Positions 28,490 to 36,395 of a stretch of DNA of 64,000 nt are shown one piece after another. The notes beneath the pieces are model-generated. The model did not search any database. It had not been told where the DNA came from and saw only the letters and a program-made list of their open reading frames with translations. This DNA comes from Chromobacterium alticapitis. GTDB lineage: Bacteria; Pseudomonadota; Gammaproteobacteria; Burkholderiales; Chromobacteriaceae. Location of the stretch: the NCBI RefSeq assembly GCF_002924365.1, contig NZ_PQWB01000028.1:1-64000 (forward strand), given 5' to 3'. Made by a program: the position numbers and the translations under genes. The number at the start of each line of letters is the position of its first letter. Position 1 is the stretch's first letter.

Positions 28490-29200
28490 ATGGCCACCCC
28501 GCATATCAACGCCAAAGACGGCGCTTTCGCAGAAACCGTACTGATGCCGGGCGACCCGCTGCGCGCCCAGATGATCGCCGAAACCTTCCTGGAAGGCGCC
28601 GAGCAGGTCACCAATGTGCGCAATGTGTTCGGCTACACCGGCACCTACAAGGGCAAGCGCCTGTCGGTGATGGCGCACGGCATGGGCATCCCGTCCGCCA
28701 GCATCTACACCACCGAGCTGGTCAAGGACTACGGCGTCAAGAACATCATCCGCATCGGCTCCTGCGGCGCGGTCACCGCCGACATCAAGCTGCGCGAGCT
28801 GTTCATCGCCATGGGCGCGTCCACCGACAGCAAGGTGAACCGCATGCGCTTCAATGACCACGACTACGCCGCCATCGCCGACTACACCCTGCTGCGCACC
28901 CTGGTGGACACCGCGGCCGAGCAGGGCAAAAAAGTCACAGTCGGCAATGTGTTCTCCGCCGACTTGTTCTATGGCGTGCAGCCGAACATGCTGGACGTGC
29001 TGGCCAAGATGCAGGTCAACGTGATCGAGATGGAGCTGGCAGGCATCTACGCCGTGGCCGCCCAGTACGGCGCGCGCGCGGCCGGCATTCTGACCGTATC
29101 GGACATCATTCCGACCGGCGAGGCCACCAGCGCCGAGGAGCGCCAGACTTCCTTCCGCGATATGATGGAAGTGGCGCTGGACGCCGCGATCAAGCTGTAA
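28490..29200 (+). CDS. deoD: Purine-nucleoside phosphorylase, DeoD type
   Basis: This 236-residue hexameric enzyme cleaves purine (deoxy)nucleosides with phosphate. The DeoD signature [14 protein letters not shown] lies near the N-terminus. The phosphate/ribose segment [10 protein letters not shown] and the active-site [15 protein letters not shown] and SDIIPTGE are intact. GAGGAG precedes the ATG. It is the last deo gene and is followed by a weak hairpin terminator. Confidence 0.97.
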   Translation: MATPHINAKDGAFAETVLMPGDPLRAQMIAETFLEGAEQVTNVRNVFGYTGTYKGKRLSVMAHGMGIPSASIYTTELVKDYGVKNIIRIGSCGAVTADIKLRELFIAMGASTDSKVNRMRFNDHDYAAIADYTLLRTLVDTAAEQGKKVTVGNVFSADLFYGVQPNMLDVLAKMQVNVIEMELAGIYAVAAQYGARAAGILTVSDIIPTGEATSAEERQTSFRDMMEVALDAAIKL

Positions 29201-29223
29201 GCCACTGATAGGCATGATTAAAT

Positions 29224-29246
29224 GGACGCTGGGCGGCGTCCGTTTT
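29224..29246 (+). terminator. Weak terminator after deoD
   Basis: GGACGC (29224-29229) pairs with GCGTCC (29236-29241), followed by GTTTTC. The stem is short, so readthrough is possible. It lies in the 29201-29576 gap, which otherwise holds the candidate small RNA and the rplM promoter. Confidence 0.5.
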
Positions 29247-29309
29247 CGCATTGCGGAACGAGGCGTGACGCGCGCGCGCATCGTTTATCGTGCACTGCAC
29301 AAAAAGTGC

Positions 29310-29338
29310 TTGCCTAATCCCTTAGGGATACTGATAAT
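29310..29338 (+). promoter_or_regulatory. Predicted promoter of the candidate small RNA
   Basis: TTGCCT (29310-29315) and GATAAT (29333-29338) are spaced exactly 17 bases. The spacer contains the perfect dyad ATCCC-TTA-GGGAT (29317-29329), positioned where a repressor could block RNA polymerase. Confidence 0.55.
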
Positions 29339-29343
29339 CGGTA

Positions 29344-29449
29344 TGGCATCAGGGCGTTACGCACTGTGGCGCTCCTGGTGTTGTCTCCTCCATCCTCCTT
29401 CTTAAGGTGGAACTTGGCGCAACACGCAGCAGCGTTGCGCTTTTTTTTT
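29344..29449 (+). ncRNA. Candidate trans-acting small RNA between deoD and rplM
   Basis: Predicted from sequence alone. It starts about six bases after the -10 box at 29333-29338. It begins with a stem-loop (CATCAGG at 29347-29353 with CCTGGTG at 29374-29380, plus an inner GCG/CGC). It continues with an unpaired CU-rich stretch (29381-29403, containing TCTCCTCC and ATCCTCC, complementary to ribosome binding sites). It ends with a strong GC stem and nine T. This is the layout of Hfq-dependent small RNAs. No convincing ORF fits: a 63-codon frame at 29214-29405 has no ribosome site and implausible composition. Identity and targets are unknown. Confidence 0.6.
29416..29449 (+). terminator. Strong intrinsic terminator ending the candidate small RNA
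   Basis: GCGCAAC (29417-29423) pairs with GTTGCGC (29434-29440), followed by nine T. The nearest upstream gene, deoD, ends more than 200 bases earlier and has its own weak terminator. Confidence 0.85.
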
Positions 29450-29512
29450 GACCATATCCGCCACGCATTCGCACAGTTTTCAGCCTCTGGAAATCTGTTG
29501 TGTCACAAGGGT

Positions 29513-29542
29513 TTGACAGCTACCCGGCCACTGCTCTAAAAT
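29513..29542 (+). promoter_or_regulatory. Predicted rplM-rpsI promoter
   Basis: TTGACA (29513-29518) and TAAAAT (29537-29542) are spaced 18 bases, a near-consensus sigma70 promoter. The start would be near 29549, leaving a leader of about 28 bases to rplM. Confidence 0.7.
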
Positions 29543-29576
29543 CCGTAACTTTCAAGAATTACGATGGAAGAGTTCC

Positions 29577-30005
29577 ATGAAGACCTTTTCTGCCAAGCCG
29601 CATGAGGTAAAGCGCGAGTGGTACGTGGTCGACGCCGCCGACAAGGTGCTGGGTCGCCTGGCTGCCGAAATCGCCCGCCGCCTGCGTGGCAAACACAAGC
29701 CGGAATTCACTCCTCACGTTGACACCGGCGACTTCATCGTCGTGGTGAACGTCGAGAAGCTGCGTGTGACCGGTACCAAGGCCCAAGACAAGAAGTACTA
29801 CCGTCACTCCGGTTACCCGGGCGGTATCTACGAACGCACCTTCACCGAACTGCAAAACCAGTTCCCGGAGCGCGTTCTGGAAAAAGCCGTCAAAGGCATG
29901 CTGCCGAAGGGTCCGCTGGGTTACGCCATGATCAAGAAGCTCAAGGTGTACTCTGGTTCCGAGCATCCGCACTCCGCCCAACAGCCCAAAGTGCTGGAAA
30001 TCTGA
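29577..30005 (+). CDS. rplM: 50S ribosomal protein L13
   Basis: This 142-residue L13 binds 23S rRNA early in assembly. It opens [19 protein letters not shown] and contains [20 protein letters not shown] and [10 protein letters not shown], all typical. Length is standard. It is followed by rpsI after 15 bases, the universal L13-S9 pair. Codon use is more T-ending than its neighbours, as expected for highly expressed genes. Confidence 0.98.
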   Translation: MKTFSAKPHEVKREWYVVDAADKVLGRLAAEIARRLRGKHKPEFTPHVDTGDFIVVVNVEKLRVTGTKAQDKKYYRHSGYPGGIYERTFTELQNQFPERVLEKAVKGMLPKGPLGYAMIKKLKVYSGSEHPHSAQQPKVLEI

Positions 30006-30020
30006 TTTTAAGGCATAACA

Positions 30021-30413
30021 ATGAACGGTAAATACTACTACGGCACCGGCCGTCGCAAGAGCTCCGTCGCTCGCGTGTTCATGCAAAAGGGTTCCGGCCA
30101 GATCATCGTTAACGGCAAGCCGGTTGACGAGTATTTTGCCCGTGAAACCGGTCGCATGGTTATCCGCCAGCCGCTGGTCCTGACCGAAAATGTCGAATCC
30201 TTCGACATCAAGGTGAACGTGGTTGGCGGTGGTGAAACCGGCCAAGCCGGCGCCATCCGTCACGGCATCACCCGCGCCCTGATCGACTTCGACGCTGCGC
30301 TGAAGCCTGCTCTGTCGGCTGCTGGCTACGTGACTCGCGACGCCCGCGAAGTTGAACGTAAGAAGGTCGGCCTGCGCAAAGCTCGCCGCGCCAAGCAGTT
30401 CTCCAAGCGTTAA
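30021..30413 (+). CDS. rpsI: 30S ribosomal protein S9
   Basis: This 130-residue S9 has its C-terminal tail reaching the P-site tRNA. It opens [17 protein letters not shown] and ends with the conserved [17 protein letters not shown], including the terminal Lys-Arg that contacts tRNA. GGVNV-type core segments ([17 protein letters not shown]) are intact. It is followed by an intrinsic terminator. Confidence 0.98.
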   Translation: MNGKYYYGTGRRKSSVARVFMQKGSGQIIVNGKPVDEYFARETGRMVIRQPLVLTENVESFDIKVNVVGGGETGQAGAIRHGITRALIDFDAALKPALSAAGYVTRDAREVERKKVGLRKARRAKQFSKR

Positions 30414-30435
30414 TCGCTCGGATTCTGCACAGAAG

Positions 30436-30470
30436 AAGCCGCTCGGCCTTTGGCCCGGCGGTTTTTTCTT
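30436..30470 (+). terminator. Intrinsic terminator of rplM-rpsI
   Basis: An imperfect GC stem is closed by GGCC-TTT-GGCC and followed by TTTTTTCTTT. It lies about 25 bases after the rpsI stop. Confidence 0.75.
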
Positions 30471-30486
30471 TATTGTGAATCCGCGC

Positions 30487-30515
30487 TTGCCGCTGCGGCG
30501 CAGCCTGCCTAAAAT
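30487..30515 (+). promoter_or_regulatory. Predicted argC promoter, overlapping a terminator
   Basis: TTGCCG (30487-30492) and TAAAAT (30510-30515) are spaced 17 bases. The -10 box overlaps the left arm of the next hairpin, and the predicted start (near 30522) falls in its loop. Confidence 0.5.
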
Positions 30516-30538
30516 GTCGCTTTTGCGACATTTTTTTA
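30512..30538 (+). terminator. Perfect hairpin with T-run directly before argC
   Basis: AAATGTCGC (30512-30520) pairs perfectly with GCGACATTT (30525-30533) around TTTT and is followed by TTTTATA. It stops 16 bases before the argC ATG. It probably blocks readthrough from rpsI. It could instead serve as a palindromic operator over the argC promoter. Confidence 0.75.
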
Positions 30539-30553
30539 TACAAAGGGCAGGCC

Positions 30554-31582
30554 ATGATCAAGGTCGGGATCGTCGGGGGAACCGGTTATACCGGTGTGGA
30601 GTTGTTGCGTTTGCTGGCCAAGCATCCGCGGGTCAGCGTGACGGCGGTGACCTCGCGCAAGGATGCCGGCATCCGCGTCGACGAGATGTTCCCCAGCCTG
30701 CGCGGCCGCATCGATCTTGTCTTCACCACGCCTGACGAAGCGCGCCTGGCCGAGTGCGACGTGGTGTTCTTCGCTACGCCCAACGGCATCGCCATGCAGG
30801 ATGCCGCCGCCTTGCTGGAGGCCGGCGTGAGAGTGGTAGACTTGGCGGCGGACTTCCGCATCAAGGACGTGGCCGAATGGGAGAAATGGTATGGCATGCC
30901 GCACGCCGCGCCGCAACTGGTGGCCGAGGCTGTCTACGGCCTGCCGGAAGTGAACCGCGAGGCCATCCGCGGCGCGCGGCTGGTAGCTAACCCGGGCTGC
31001 TATCCGACCGCGGTGCAGCTGGGTTATCTGCCGCTGATCGAAGCTGGCGTGATCGACGCTTCCAGCCTGATCGCCGACTGCAAGTCCGGCGTGTCCGGGG
31101 CCGGCCGCAAGGGCGAGATCGGCGCGCTGCTGGCCGAGGCGGGCGATTCCTTCAAGGCCTATGGCGTGGCCGGCCACCGCCACCTGCCGGAAATCCGCCA
31201 GGGCCTGGCCCATATCGGCGGCAAGCCGGTGGGCCTGACCTTCGTGCCGCACCTGACGCCGATGATACGCGGCATTCATGCCACGCTGTATGCGCGGCTG
31301 ACTAAGGATGTGGATCTGCAACAGTTGTTTGAAAACCGCTATGCCAAGGAAGGTTTCGTCGATGTGTTGCCGGCTGGCAGCCATCCGGAAACCCGATCGG
31401 TGCGCGGCGCCAATCTGTGCCGCATCGCCGTGCACCGCCCGCAGGGAGCCGACACCGTGGTGGTGTTGTCGGTGATAGACAATCTGGTCAAGGGCGCGGC
31501 CGGCCAGGCGGTGCAGAACATGAATCTGATGTTCGGCTTGCCGGAGCTGGACGGTCTGGATGTTGTGCCCCTGATGCCGTAA
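30554..31582 (+). CDS. argC: N-acetyl-gamma-glutamyl-phosphate reductase
   Basis: This 342-residue NADPH-dependent enzyme is the third step of arginine synthesis. The Rossmann motif [18 protein letters not shown] opens the protein. The catalytic Cys is in [10 protein letters not shown] and the conserved His in [11 protein letters not shown]. Length fits the long type 1 ArgC. It stands alone here with its own promoter and terminator; no other arg gene is near. The start is 16 bases from the upstream hairpin, and AGGGCAGGCC contains its ribosome site. Confidence 0.96.
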   Translation: MIKVGIVGGTGYTGVELLRLLAKHPRVSVTAVTSRKDAGIRVDEMFPSLRGRIDLVFTTPDEARLAECDVVFFATPNGIAMQDAAALLEAGVRVVDLAADFRIKDVAEWEKWYGMPHAAPQLVAEAVYGLPEVNREAIRGARLVANPGCYPTAVQLGYLPLIEAGVIDASSLIADCKSGVSGAGRKGEIGALLAEAGDSFKAYGVAGHRHLPEIRQGLAHIGGKPVGLTFVPHLTPMIRGIHATLYARLTKDVDLQQLFENRYAKEGFVDVLPAGSHPETRSVRGANLCRIAVHRPQGADTVVVLSVIDNLVKGAAGQAVQNMNLMFGLPELDGLDVVPLMP

Positions 31583-31587
31583 ATCAG

Positions 31588-31618
31588 TCGCCAATTGCCG
31601 ATCAACGGCAATTGGCGA
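31588..31618 (+). other. Perfect 13-bp hairpin just after argC
   Basis: TCGCCAATTGCCG and CGGCAATTGGCGA pair without mismatch around ATCAA, six bases after the argC stop. There is no T-run, so it may stabilise the argC mRNA 3' end. The actual terminator follows at 31637. Confidence 0.75.
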
Positions 31619-31636
31619 GAGGGATGCGCCAGCTAG

Positions 31637-31669
31637 GGCGGATGCCCCAAAGGGGCGATCCGCCGTTTT
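31637..31669 (+). terminator. Intrinsic terminator of argC
   Basis: GGCGGAT pairs with ATCCGCC and GCCCC with GGGGC around AAA, with one bulged G. GTTTTC follows. Confidence 0.7.
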
Positions 31670-31820
31670 CGCCGATTCATGGAAGTGGCTGATTGGGAGA
31701 AGGCGGAACGCCCGGCAGATAATGGCGGTCAAGGGCTTGAAGGCTCGCCATCCGCCCCGATATCCGACTAAAATAGTGGGTGAATGGCCGCGACCGGCCC
31801 GATTGAATGCGAGGTTACAC

Positions 31821-32174
31821 ATGACAGAAGCTGCTACCGAAATGCCGTGCCCGATCAACTTTACCGATAGCGCCTGCGCCAAAGTTCAGGATCTGATCGC
31901 GGAAGAGGGCAATCCCGATCTGAAACTGCGCGTGTTCGTGACCGGCGGCGGTTGCTCCGGCTTCCAGTACGGTTTCACGTTCGATGAGATCGCGAATGAG
32001 GACGACACCGCAATCGAGCGCCAGGGCGTGACCTTCCTAGTGGATCCGATGAGCTACCAGTACCTGGTCGGCGCCGAGATCGACTATCAGGAAAGCCTGG
32101 AAGGCTCGCAGTTCGTGATTCGCAATCCCAACGCCACCACCACTTGCGGTTGTGGTTCTTCGTTCTCGGTGTGA
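31821..32174 (+). CDS. erpA: Iron-sulfur cluster insertion protein ErpA
   Basis: This 117-residue A-type carrier delivers Fe-S clusters to apoproteins, including isoprenoid enzymes in enterics. The three cluster cysteines are C45 (GGGCSGFQY), C109 and C111 (TTCGCGSSF). The [10 protein letters not shown]-like segment reads [19 protein letters not shown] chose the ATG at 31821 with GAGG upstream; the 33 residues ahead of it in the longer ORF are not family sequence. It is monocistronic, with a strong terminator. Confidence 0.95.
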   Translation: MTEAATEMPCPINFTDSACAKVQDLIAEEGNPDLKLRVFVTGGGCSGFQYGFTFDEIANEDDTAIERQGVTFLVDPMSYQYLVGAEIDYQESLEGSQFVIRNPNATTTCGCGSSFSV

Positions 32175-32195
32175 TACTGAGCGAAGGTAAGAACC

Positions 32196-32223
32196 AGGCC
32201 CGGGCACTTGCCCGGGCCTTTTT
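32196..32223 (+). terminator. Intrinsic terminator of erpA
   Basis: AGGCCCGGGCA pairs with TGCCCGGGCCT around CT and is followed by five T. Confidence 0.9.
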
Positions 32224-32240
32224 GCTGTGGAAAACAGGAC

Positions 32241-33098
32241 ATGAACAAGTTGCCGCCGGTGGTATTGCCCAAAATTGAGTTCAACCGCGAGTTCGCCTTC
32301 AGTGACGGCGATTTCGAGCGCATCCGCAAGTTGATCTACAAGGAGGCGGGAATTTCCCTCAACCCGTCCAAGAAGGATATGGTGTATGGCCGCCTGGTGC
32401 GCCGGATCCGCGAGTTGAAGCTGCCCGGCTTCGCCGCCTACGTCGATTTTCTGGAGTCCATAGGCGGCAAGCGCGAGTTCGAGCAGTTCGTCAACGCGCT
32501 GACCACCAATCTGACCTTCTTTTTCCGCGAGGAGCACCACTTCCCGATTCTGGCCGAGCAGCTGAAGAAAAAGGCGGCTGGCGGTGGCGAGCTGTCCATC
32601 TGGTGCGCGGCGGCGTCCACCGGCGAGGAGCCGTATTCGCTGGCCATCACGGCGCTGGAGGCTTTTCCCGGCATGTCGAGGCCGAATATCAGCGTGCTGG
32701 CCACCGATCTGGATACCAGCGTGTTGGAAACCGGGCGCAAGGGCATTTACTCGGCCGACAAGATCGCGCGTCTGCCGGCCGGCCATGCCGCCAAGTATTT
32801 CGACAAGCTGCCGGACGGCAGCTATCAGGCCAAACAGGCGCTGCGCAATATGATCACCTTCCAGCGGCTGAATCTGGTGGAGAGCAATTGGGCGGTGCGC
32901 AAGCAGTTCGACGCCATCTTCTGCCGCAACGTGATGATCTATTTCGACCGCGACACCCAGTTCGCCGTGCTCAAGCGCTTCGCGCCGCTGCTCAAGCCGG
33001 ACGGCCTGCTGTTCGTAGGCCATTCGGAAAACTTCTATTTCGCCTCGGATTATTTCCATTTGCGCGGCAAGACCGTGTACGAGCACGCCAAGAAATAA
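32241..33098 (+). CDS. cheR: Chemotaxis protein methyltransferase CheR
   Basis: This 285-residue cytoplasmic enzyme methylates Glu residues of chemoreceptors using SAM. The N-terminal helical domain (FERIRKLIYKEAGISLNPSK) precedes the methyltransferase domain with SIWCAAASTGEEPYSLAI (SAM motif I) and FCRNVMIYFD. I saw no extra TPR domain. The ATG at 32241 has AGGAC close upstream. It is an orphan cheR with no other che gene in the window, so it may serve a separate pathway. Confidence 0.94.
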   Translation: MNKLPPVVLPKIEFNREFAFSDGDFERIRKLIYKEAGISLNPSKKDMVYGRLVRRIRELKLPGFAAYVDFLESIGGKREFEQFVNALTTNLTFFFREEHHFPILAEQLKKKAAGGGELSIWCAAASTGEEPYSLAITALEAFPGMSRPNISVLATDLDTSVLETGRKGIYSADKIARLPAGHAAKYFDKLPDGSYQAKQALRNMITFQRLNLVESNWAVRKQFDAIFCRNVMIYFDRDTQFAVLKRFAPLLKPDGLLFVGHSENFYFASDYFHLRGKTVYEHAKK

Positions 33099-33157
33099 AC
33101 CGTTTGTCTGACAAAACAGTCGCCCCGGCGATCGTTTGGCTTTAACATTCCGCACTC

Positions 33158-33187
33158 AAGGGCAAGCGAGTCTTGCCCTTCGTCTTT
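33158..33187 (+). terminator. Terminator-like hairpin after cheR
   Basis: AAGGGCAAG (33158-33166) pairs with CTTGCCCTT (33172-33180), followed by CGTCTTTTC. The T-run is weak. It ends about 20 bases before the next ATG. Confidence 0.6.
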
Positions 33188-33202
33188 TCAGATGGAGGCG
33201 GG

Positions 33203-34459
33203 ATGCGAGTGGCAGTACTCGGAGCCGGCGTGGTGGGCGTGTCCACCGCCTGGTTCCTGGCCAAAATGGGGCATGAGGTGGTGGTGCTGGATAGGGCCTG
33301 CGGAGCGGCGCGCGAAACCAGCTTCGCCAACGGCGGCCAATTGTCGGTCAGCCAATCGGAGCCGTGGGCCAATCCGCGCGCGCCGTGGCAAGTGCTGCGC
33401 TGGCTGTGGCGCGACGATGCTCCCTTGTTGTTCCGGCCACGTCTGGAGCCGGCGCAATGGCGCTGGATTCTACATTTCCTGCGCGAGTGCCTGCCTGGGC
33501 GCGAGCATCGCAATATGCGGCAAATGGTGGCGCTGGGCCTGTATAGCCGCGACGCGATGCGGCTGTTGCGGGAAGAGACCGGCATTGTCTATCGCCGTCT
33601 GTCGCGCGGCATCCTGACGCTTCATTACAGCGCCGCGCAATTGGCCGCCGCCGAGCGCGGCGCGGCCAGGATGCGGGAGCTGGGCGTGGACAAGCGCATG
33701 CTGGCGCCCGACCAGCTATTGGCGCTGGAGCCGGCGTTGGAGCGGGCCCTGCCTCAACTGGCCGGCGCCAGCTGGTGTCCGGACGATGAGTCCGGCGATG
33801 TCCACCTGTTTACCCGGGGCCTGGCTGAGGAAGCCGCCGGGCTGGGCGTGGCGTTTCGCTACCATACCCGGATCAATGCGCTGGAAGCGGTGGATGGCGA
33901 AGTGCGGGCCGTGTCGGTGACCGGGCCGGACGGCAGCTACGACAGGGTCACGGCCGATGCCTATGTGCTGGCGCTGGGCAGCCATTCGCCGCTGCTGACC
34001 GCGCCGCTGGGGCTGCGTCTGCCCATCTATCCGGCCAAGGGCTATTCGGCGACGGTGCCGGTGAAGAGCCTGCTTGCGGCTCCCATGGTCAGCATCACCG
34101 ATGAGGCGCACAAGCTGGTGTTCAGCCGTCTGGGTGATGAGTTGCGCATCGCCGGGACCGCCGAGCTGTCCGGTTATTCGTCCAGCCTCAACGCCGCGCG
34201 TTGCGAGGCGCTGCTGCGGCGCGGACGGGCCTTGTTTCCCGAAGCTTGCGATTGGGACGCCGCGCGATTCTGGAGCGGATTGCGTCCGGCCACGCCGGGC
34301 AATGTGCCGCTGATAGGCAAGAGCGGCATAGGCCGCCTGTATCTGAACACTGGCCATGGCACGCTGGGCTGGACCGAGGGCGCCGGCTCCGGCCGCGCGC
34401 TGGCCGAGATCATCAGCGGCCTGAAGCCGCAATTGGATTTCGCGTTTTGCGGATTGTGA
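33203..34459 (+). CDS. dadA: D-amino-acid dehydrogenase-like FAD oxidoreductase
   Basis: This 418-residue flavoprotein of the DAO/DadA family oxidises D-amino acids (typically D-Ala) and passes electrons to the respiratory chain. The dinucleotide-binding motif VAVLGAGVVGVSTAWFLA opens the protein. NGGQLSVSQSEPWANP, YPAKGYSATVPV and NTGHGTLGWTEGAGSGRALAE match DadA. The ATG at 33203 has GGAGGCGGG upstream. No alanine racemase (dadX) is adjacent, so the exact substrate is open. It is followed 53 bases later by a globin gene. Confidence 0.9.
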   Translation: MRVAVLGAGVVGVSTAWFLAKMGHEVVVLDRACGAARETSFANGGQLSVSQSEPWANPRAPWQVLRWLWRDDAPLLFRPRLEPAQWRWILHFLRECLPGREHRNMRQMVALGLYSRDAMRLLREETGIVYRRLSRGILTLHYSAAQLAAAERGAARMRELGVDKRMLAPDQLLALEPALERALPQLAGASWCPDDESGDVHLFTRGLAEEAAGLGVAFRYHTRINALEAVDGEVRAVSVTGPDGSYDRVTADAYVLALGSHSPLLTAPLGLRLPIYPAKGYSATVPVKSLLAAPMVSITDEAHKLVFSRLGDELRIAGTAELSGYSSSLNAARCEALLRRGRALFPEACDWDAARFWSGLRPATPGNVPLIGKSGIGRLYLNTGHGTLGWTEGAGSGRALAEIISGLKPQLDFAFCGL

Positions 34460-34512
34460 ATAAGGCTGGCAAGAATTGAACGTCGGCGCGGCGCGCCGGC
34501 ATTGGAGCGGGA

Positions 34513-34902
34513 ATGAGCGAAGTGCAGGAAATGACGCCGTACCAGTTGCTGGGCGGCGAGGGGGTGGTGCGTTGGTTGACGGACCGGTTTTACGACATCA
34601 TGGACAGCGAGCCGGCGGTCAAGCCTTTGCGCGACATGCATCCTGACGATCTCGCCGGTTCGCGGCAGAAGCTGTTCATGTTCCTGTCCGGCTGGCTGGG
34701 CGGGCCATCGCTTTATATGGAGACGTTCGGCCATCCGCGGCTGCGCATGCGTCACATGCCGTTCGCGGTTGACGAGGCGGCGCGCGATCAATGGATGTTC
34801 TGCATGCGGCAGGCGGTGGACGAGCTGGTGGCGGAGGATTGGCTCAAGGAAAAGCTGCTGGAGGCCTTCTACAATACCGCGGATTTCATGCGGAATCGTT
34901 AA
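34513..34902 (+). CDS. Group II truncated haemoglobin
   Basis: This 129-residue haem protein of the trHb2 (GlbO-like) group binds O2 or NO. It shows YQLLGGEGVVRWLTDRFYDIM (B helix with Tyr), GWLGGPSLYMETFGHPRLRMRHMPF (proximal His in RMRH), and DQWMFCMRQAV with the group II Trp (TrpG8). Length is standard. It follows the dadA-like gene on the same strand, and the pairing of an oxidase with an oxygen-binding globin may be meaningful, but that is inference. Confidence 0.93.
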   Translation: MSEVQEMTPYQLLGGEGVVRWLTDRFYDIMDSEPAVKPLRDMHPDDLAGSRQKLFMFLSGWLGGPSLYMETFGHPRLRMRHMPFAVDEAARDQWMFCMRQAVDELVAEDWLKEKLLEAFYNTADFMRNR

Positions 34903-34973
34903 GCGCGTGACTATTCTTGACGGCGGCGCGGCGTGGTCCATGATTAAGGTATCGATGGATGGAGCCGCCCGCT

Positions 34974-35261
34974 ATGGACCGCCGCCTATTGTTGTCGCTG
35001 GCATTCGGGCTGCAGTGCGGAGCCGTGGCGGCGGCCTGTTTGCCGCATGCGCTGATGTGCGCCTCTCCGCGAGACGCTGAGGTGCAAAAACAGGATTTGC
35101 AGCCGCAAGGGCTGCAGATTGGCCCATTGCGCTTGGAGCAGGACCCGGATGGCCATGCGATGCGCCTGGTGCCCAATGTGGATTTGGGCAAGCACACTCA
35201 TCTGACCGTCAAGATGCACAACAAGGATGTCGGCTTGAAGCTGCGCTTCAATACCGACTGA
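34974..35261 (+). CDS. Small exported protein of unknown function
   Basis: This 95-residue protein has a signal peptide (MDRRLLLSLAFGLQCGAVAA) and a short mature part, including VQKQDLQPQGLQIGPLRLEQ and VKMHNKDVGLKLRFNTD. I do not recognise it. Mature cysteines occur only near the N-terminus. The ATG at 34974 has GGAG nine bases upstream. It is convergent with folB, whose stop lies seven bases away. Confidence 0.65.
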   Translation: MDRRLLLSLAFGLQCGAVAAACLPHALMCASPRDAEVQKQDLQPQGLQIGPLRLEQDPDGHAMRLVPNVDLGKHTHLTVKMHNKDVGLKLRFNTD

Positions 35262-35267
35262 TCCTCC

Positions 35268-35627
35268 TCAATGCGGCCGGTGGCCGCGTTCTATCTGCAC
35301 CCCCACGCGTTTGACGCCGGGCAGTATGCCCAGCTTGGTGACGGCGACTCTGACCCATGGCGCGCCGAACTCCTCGCGCACCATTTTCGCGATGTGCTCG
35401 GCAAGTGCTTCCAGTAACAGGAAATGTTGCTCTTGCAGCGACTGGCGCAACTTCTCCACCACCACGCCGTAGTGTATGGTGTCGCCGATATTGTCGCTAT
35501 GGCAGGGCGTGTCGCTGGGTATGCCGATCTCCAGGTCGATTTCTATGGTCTGGGCGGCTTTGCGCTCCCAGTCGTACACGCCTATCACCGTGTCGGCGCG
35601 CACTTCGCGCAGGAATATGATGTCCAT
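35268..35627 (-). CDS. folB: Dihydroneopterin aldolase
   Basis: This 119-residue enzyme converts dihydroneopterin to hydroxymethyl-dihydropterin in folate synthesis. It opens IIFLREVRADTVIGVYDWE, with the catalytic Glu in YDWERK, and ends with the conserved TKLGILPGVKRVGVQIER, which supplies the active-site Lys. Length is normal. It diverges from plsY across 82 bases, a conserved pairing in proteobacteria. Confidence 0.94.
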   Translation of the reverse strand: MDIIFLREVRADTVIGVYDWERKAAQTIEIDLEIGIPSDTPCHSDNIGDTIHYGVVVEKLRQSLQEQHFLLLEALAEHIAKMVREEFGAPWVRVAVTKLGILPGVKRVGVQIERGHRPH

Positions 35628-35709
35628 CAGTCCGAGGAGGTTGGGCTTTGCCGCCCGATACCGTAAAATCCGAAACTTCGTATTCTAATCCAACGGACAC
35701 ACCACCACC

Positions 35710-36330
35710 ATGACCACGACCGCATTCGCATTTGTCCTGGCGGCCTATCTGATCGGCTCCCTGTCTTTCGCCGTGATCGTCAGCAAGGCGATGGGCATGG
35801 CTGACCCGCGCAGTTACGGCTCAGGCAATCCCGGCGCTACCAATGTGCTGCGCAGCGGCAAGAAGCTGGCCGCCGTGTTGACGCTGCTGGGCGATGGCGT
35901 CAAGGGCTGGGCGGCGGTAGCGCTGGCCGCCTGGCTGGGACCGCGTTACGGATTGAGCGAGCAGGGCATCGCGCTGTGCGCGTTGGCCGTGTTGTTCGGC
36001 CATATGTGGCCGGTGTTCTTCGGCTTCAAGGGCGGCAAGGGCGTGGCCACGGCGGTCGGCATTCTGTTCGGCATCAGCGCGCCGCTGGCGCTGGCAGCGG
36101 TCGCCACCTGGCTGTTCATGGCCTTCGTGGTGAAAATTTCCTCGCTGTCCGCCATCGTGGCCTGCGTGCTGGTTCCGGTGTACGCCTTTTTCATCCTGGG
36201 GCCGCACAGCGTGTATTTCGGCACCTGCATCATCATCGCCATCGTGGTGATCCACCGCCACAAGTCCAATCTGATCAAGCTGATGACCGGCCAGGAAGAC
36301 AAGATAGGCGGCAAGAGCGACGCCAGCTGA
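35710..36330 (+). CDS. plsY: Glycerol-3-phosphate acyltransferase PlsY
   Basis: This 206-residue inner-membrane enzyme transfers acyl groups from acyl-phosphate to glycerol-3-phosphate, the first step of phospholipid synthesis. Three conserved loops are visible: GSLSFAVIVSKAMGMADPR with GSGNPGATNVLRSG, GHMWPVFFGFKGGKGVATA, and the late VIHRHKSNLIKLMTGQE. There are five to six membrane segments. It is followed by a bidirectional terminator shared with lepB. Confidence 0.96.
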   Translation: MTTTAFAFVLAAYLIGSLSFAVIVSKAMGMADPRSYGSGNPGATNVLRSGKKLAAVLTLLGDGVKGWAAVALAAWLGPRYGLSEQGIALCALAVLFGHMWPVFFGFKGGKGVATAVGILFGISAPLALAAVATWLFMAFVVKISSLSAIVACVLVPVYAFFILGPHSVYFGTCIIIAIVVIHRHKSNLIKLMTGQEDKIGGKSDAS

Positions 36331-36349
36331 CGATTGATTTTCGGCCAAG

Positions 36350-36379
36350 AAAAAGCCGTCCCGGATGGGACGGCTTTTT
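36350..36379. terminator. Bidirectional terminator between plsY and lepB
   Basis: AAGCCGTCCC pairs with GGGACGGCTT around GGAT, with an A-run before and a T-run after. It can stop transcripts from both convergent genes. Confidence 0.9.
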
Positions 36380-36395
36380 GTTTGGCGATGAACGA

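Noticed and set aside
25789-28623. 944-codon open frame antisense to deoA-deoB
   Set aside because: Same codon-bias artefact; the four deo genes on the plus strand account for the region.
29214-29405. 63-codon ORF between deoD and rplM
   Set aside because: No ribosome site or family features, and it overlaps the candidate small RNA and its promoter.
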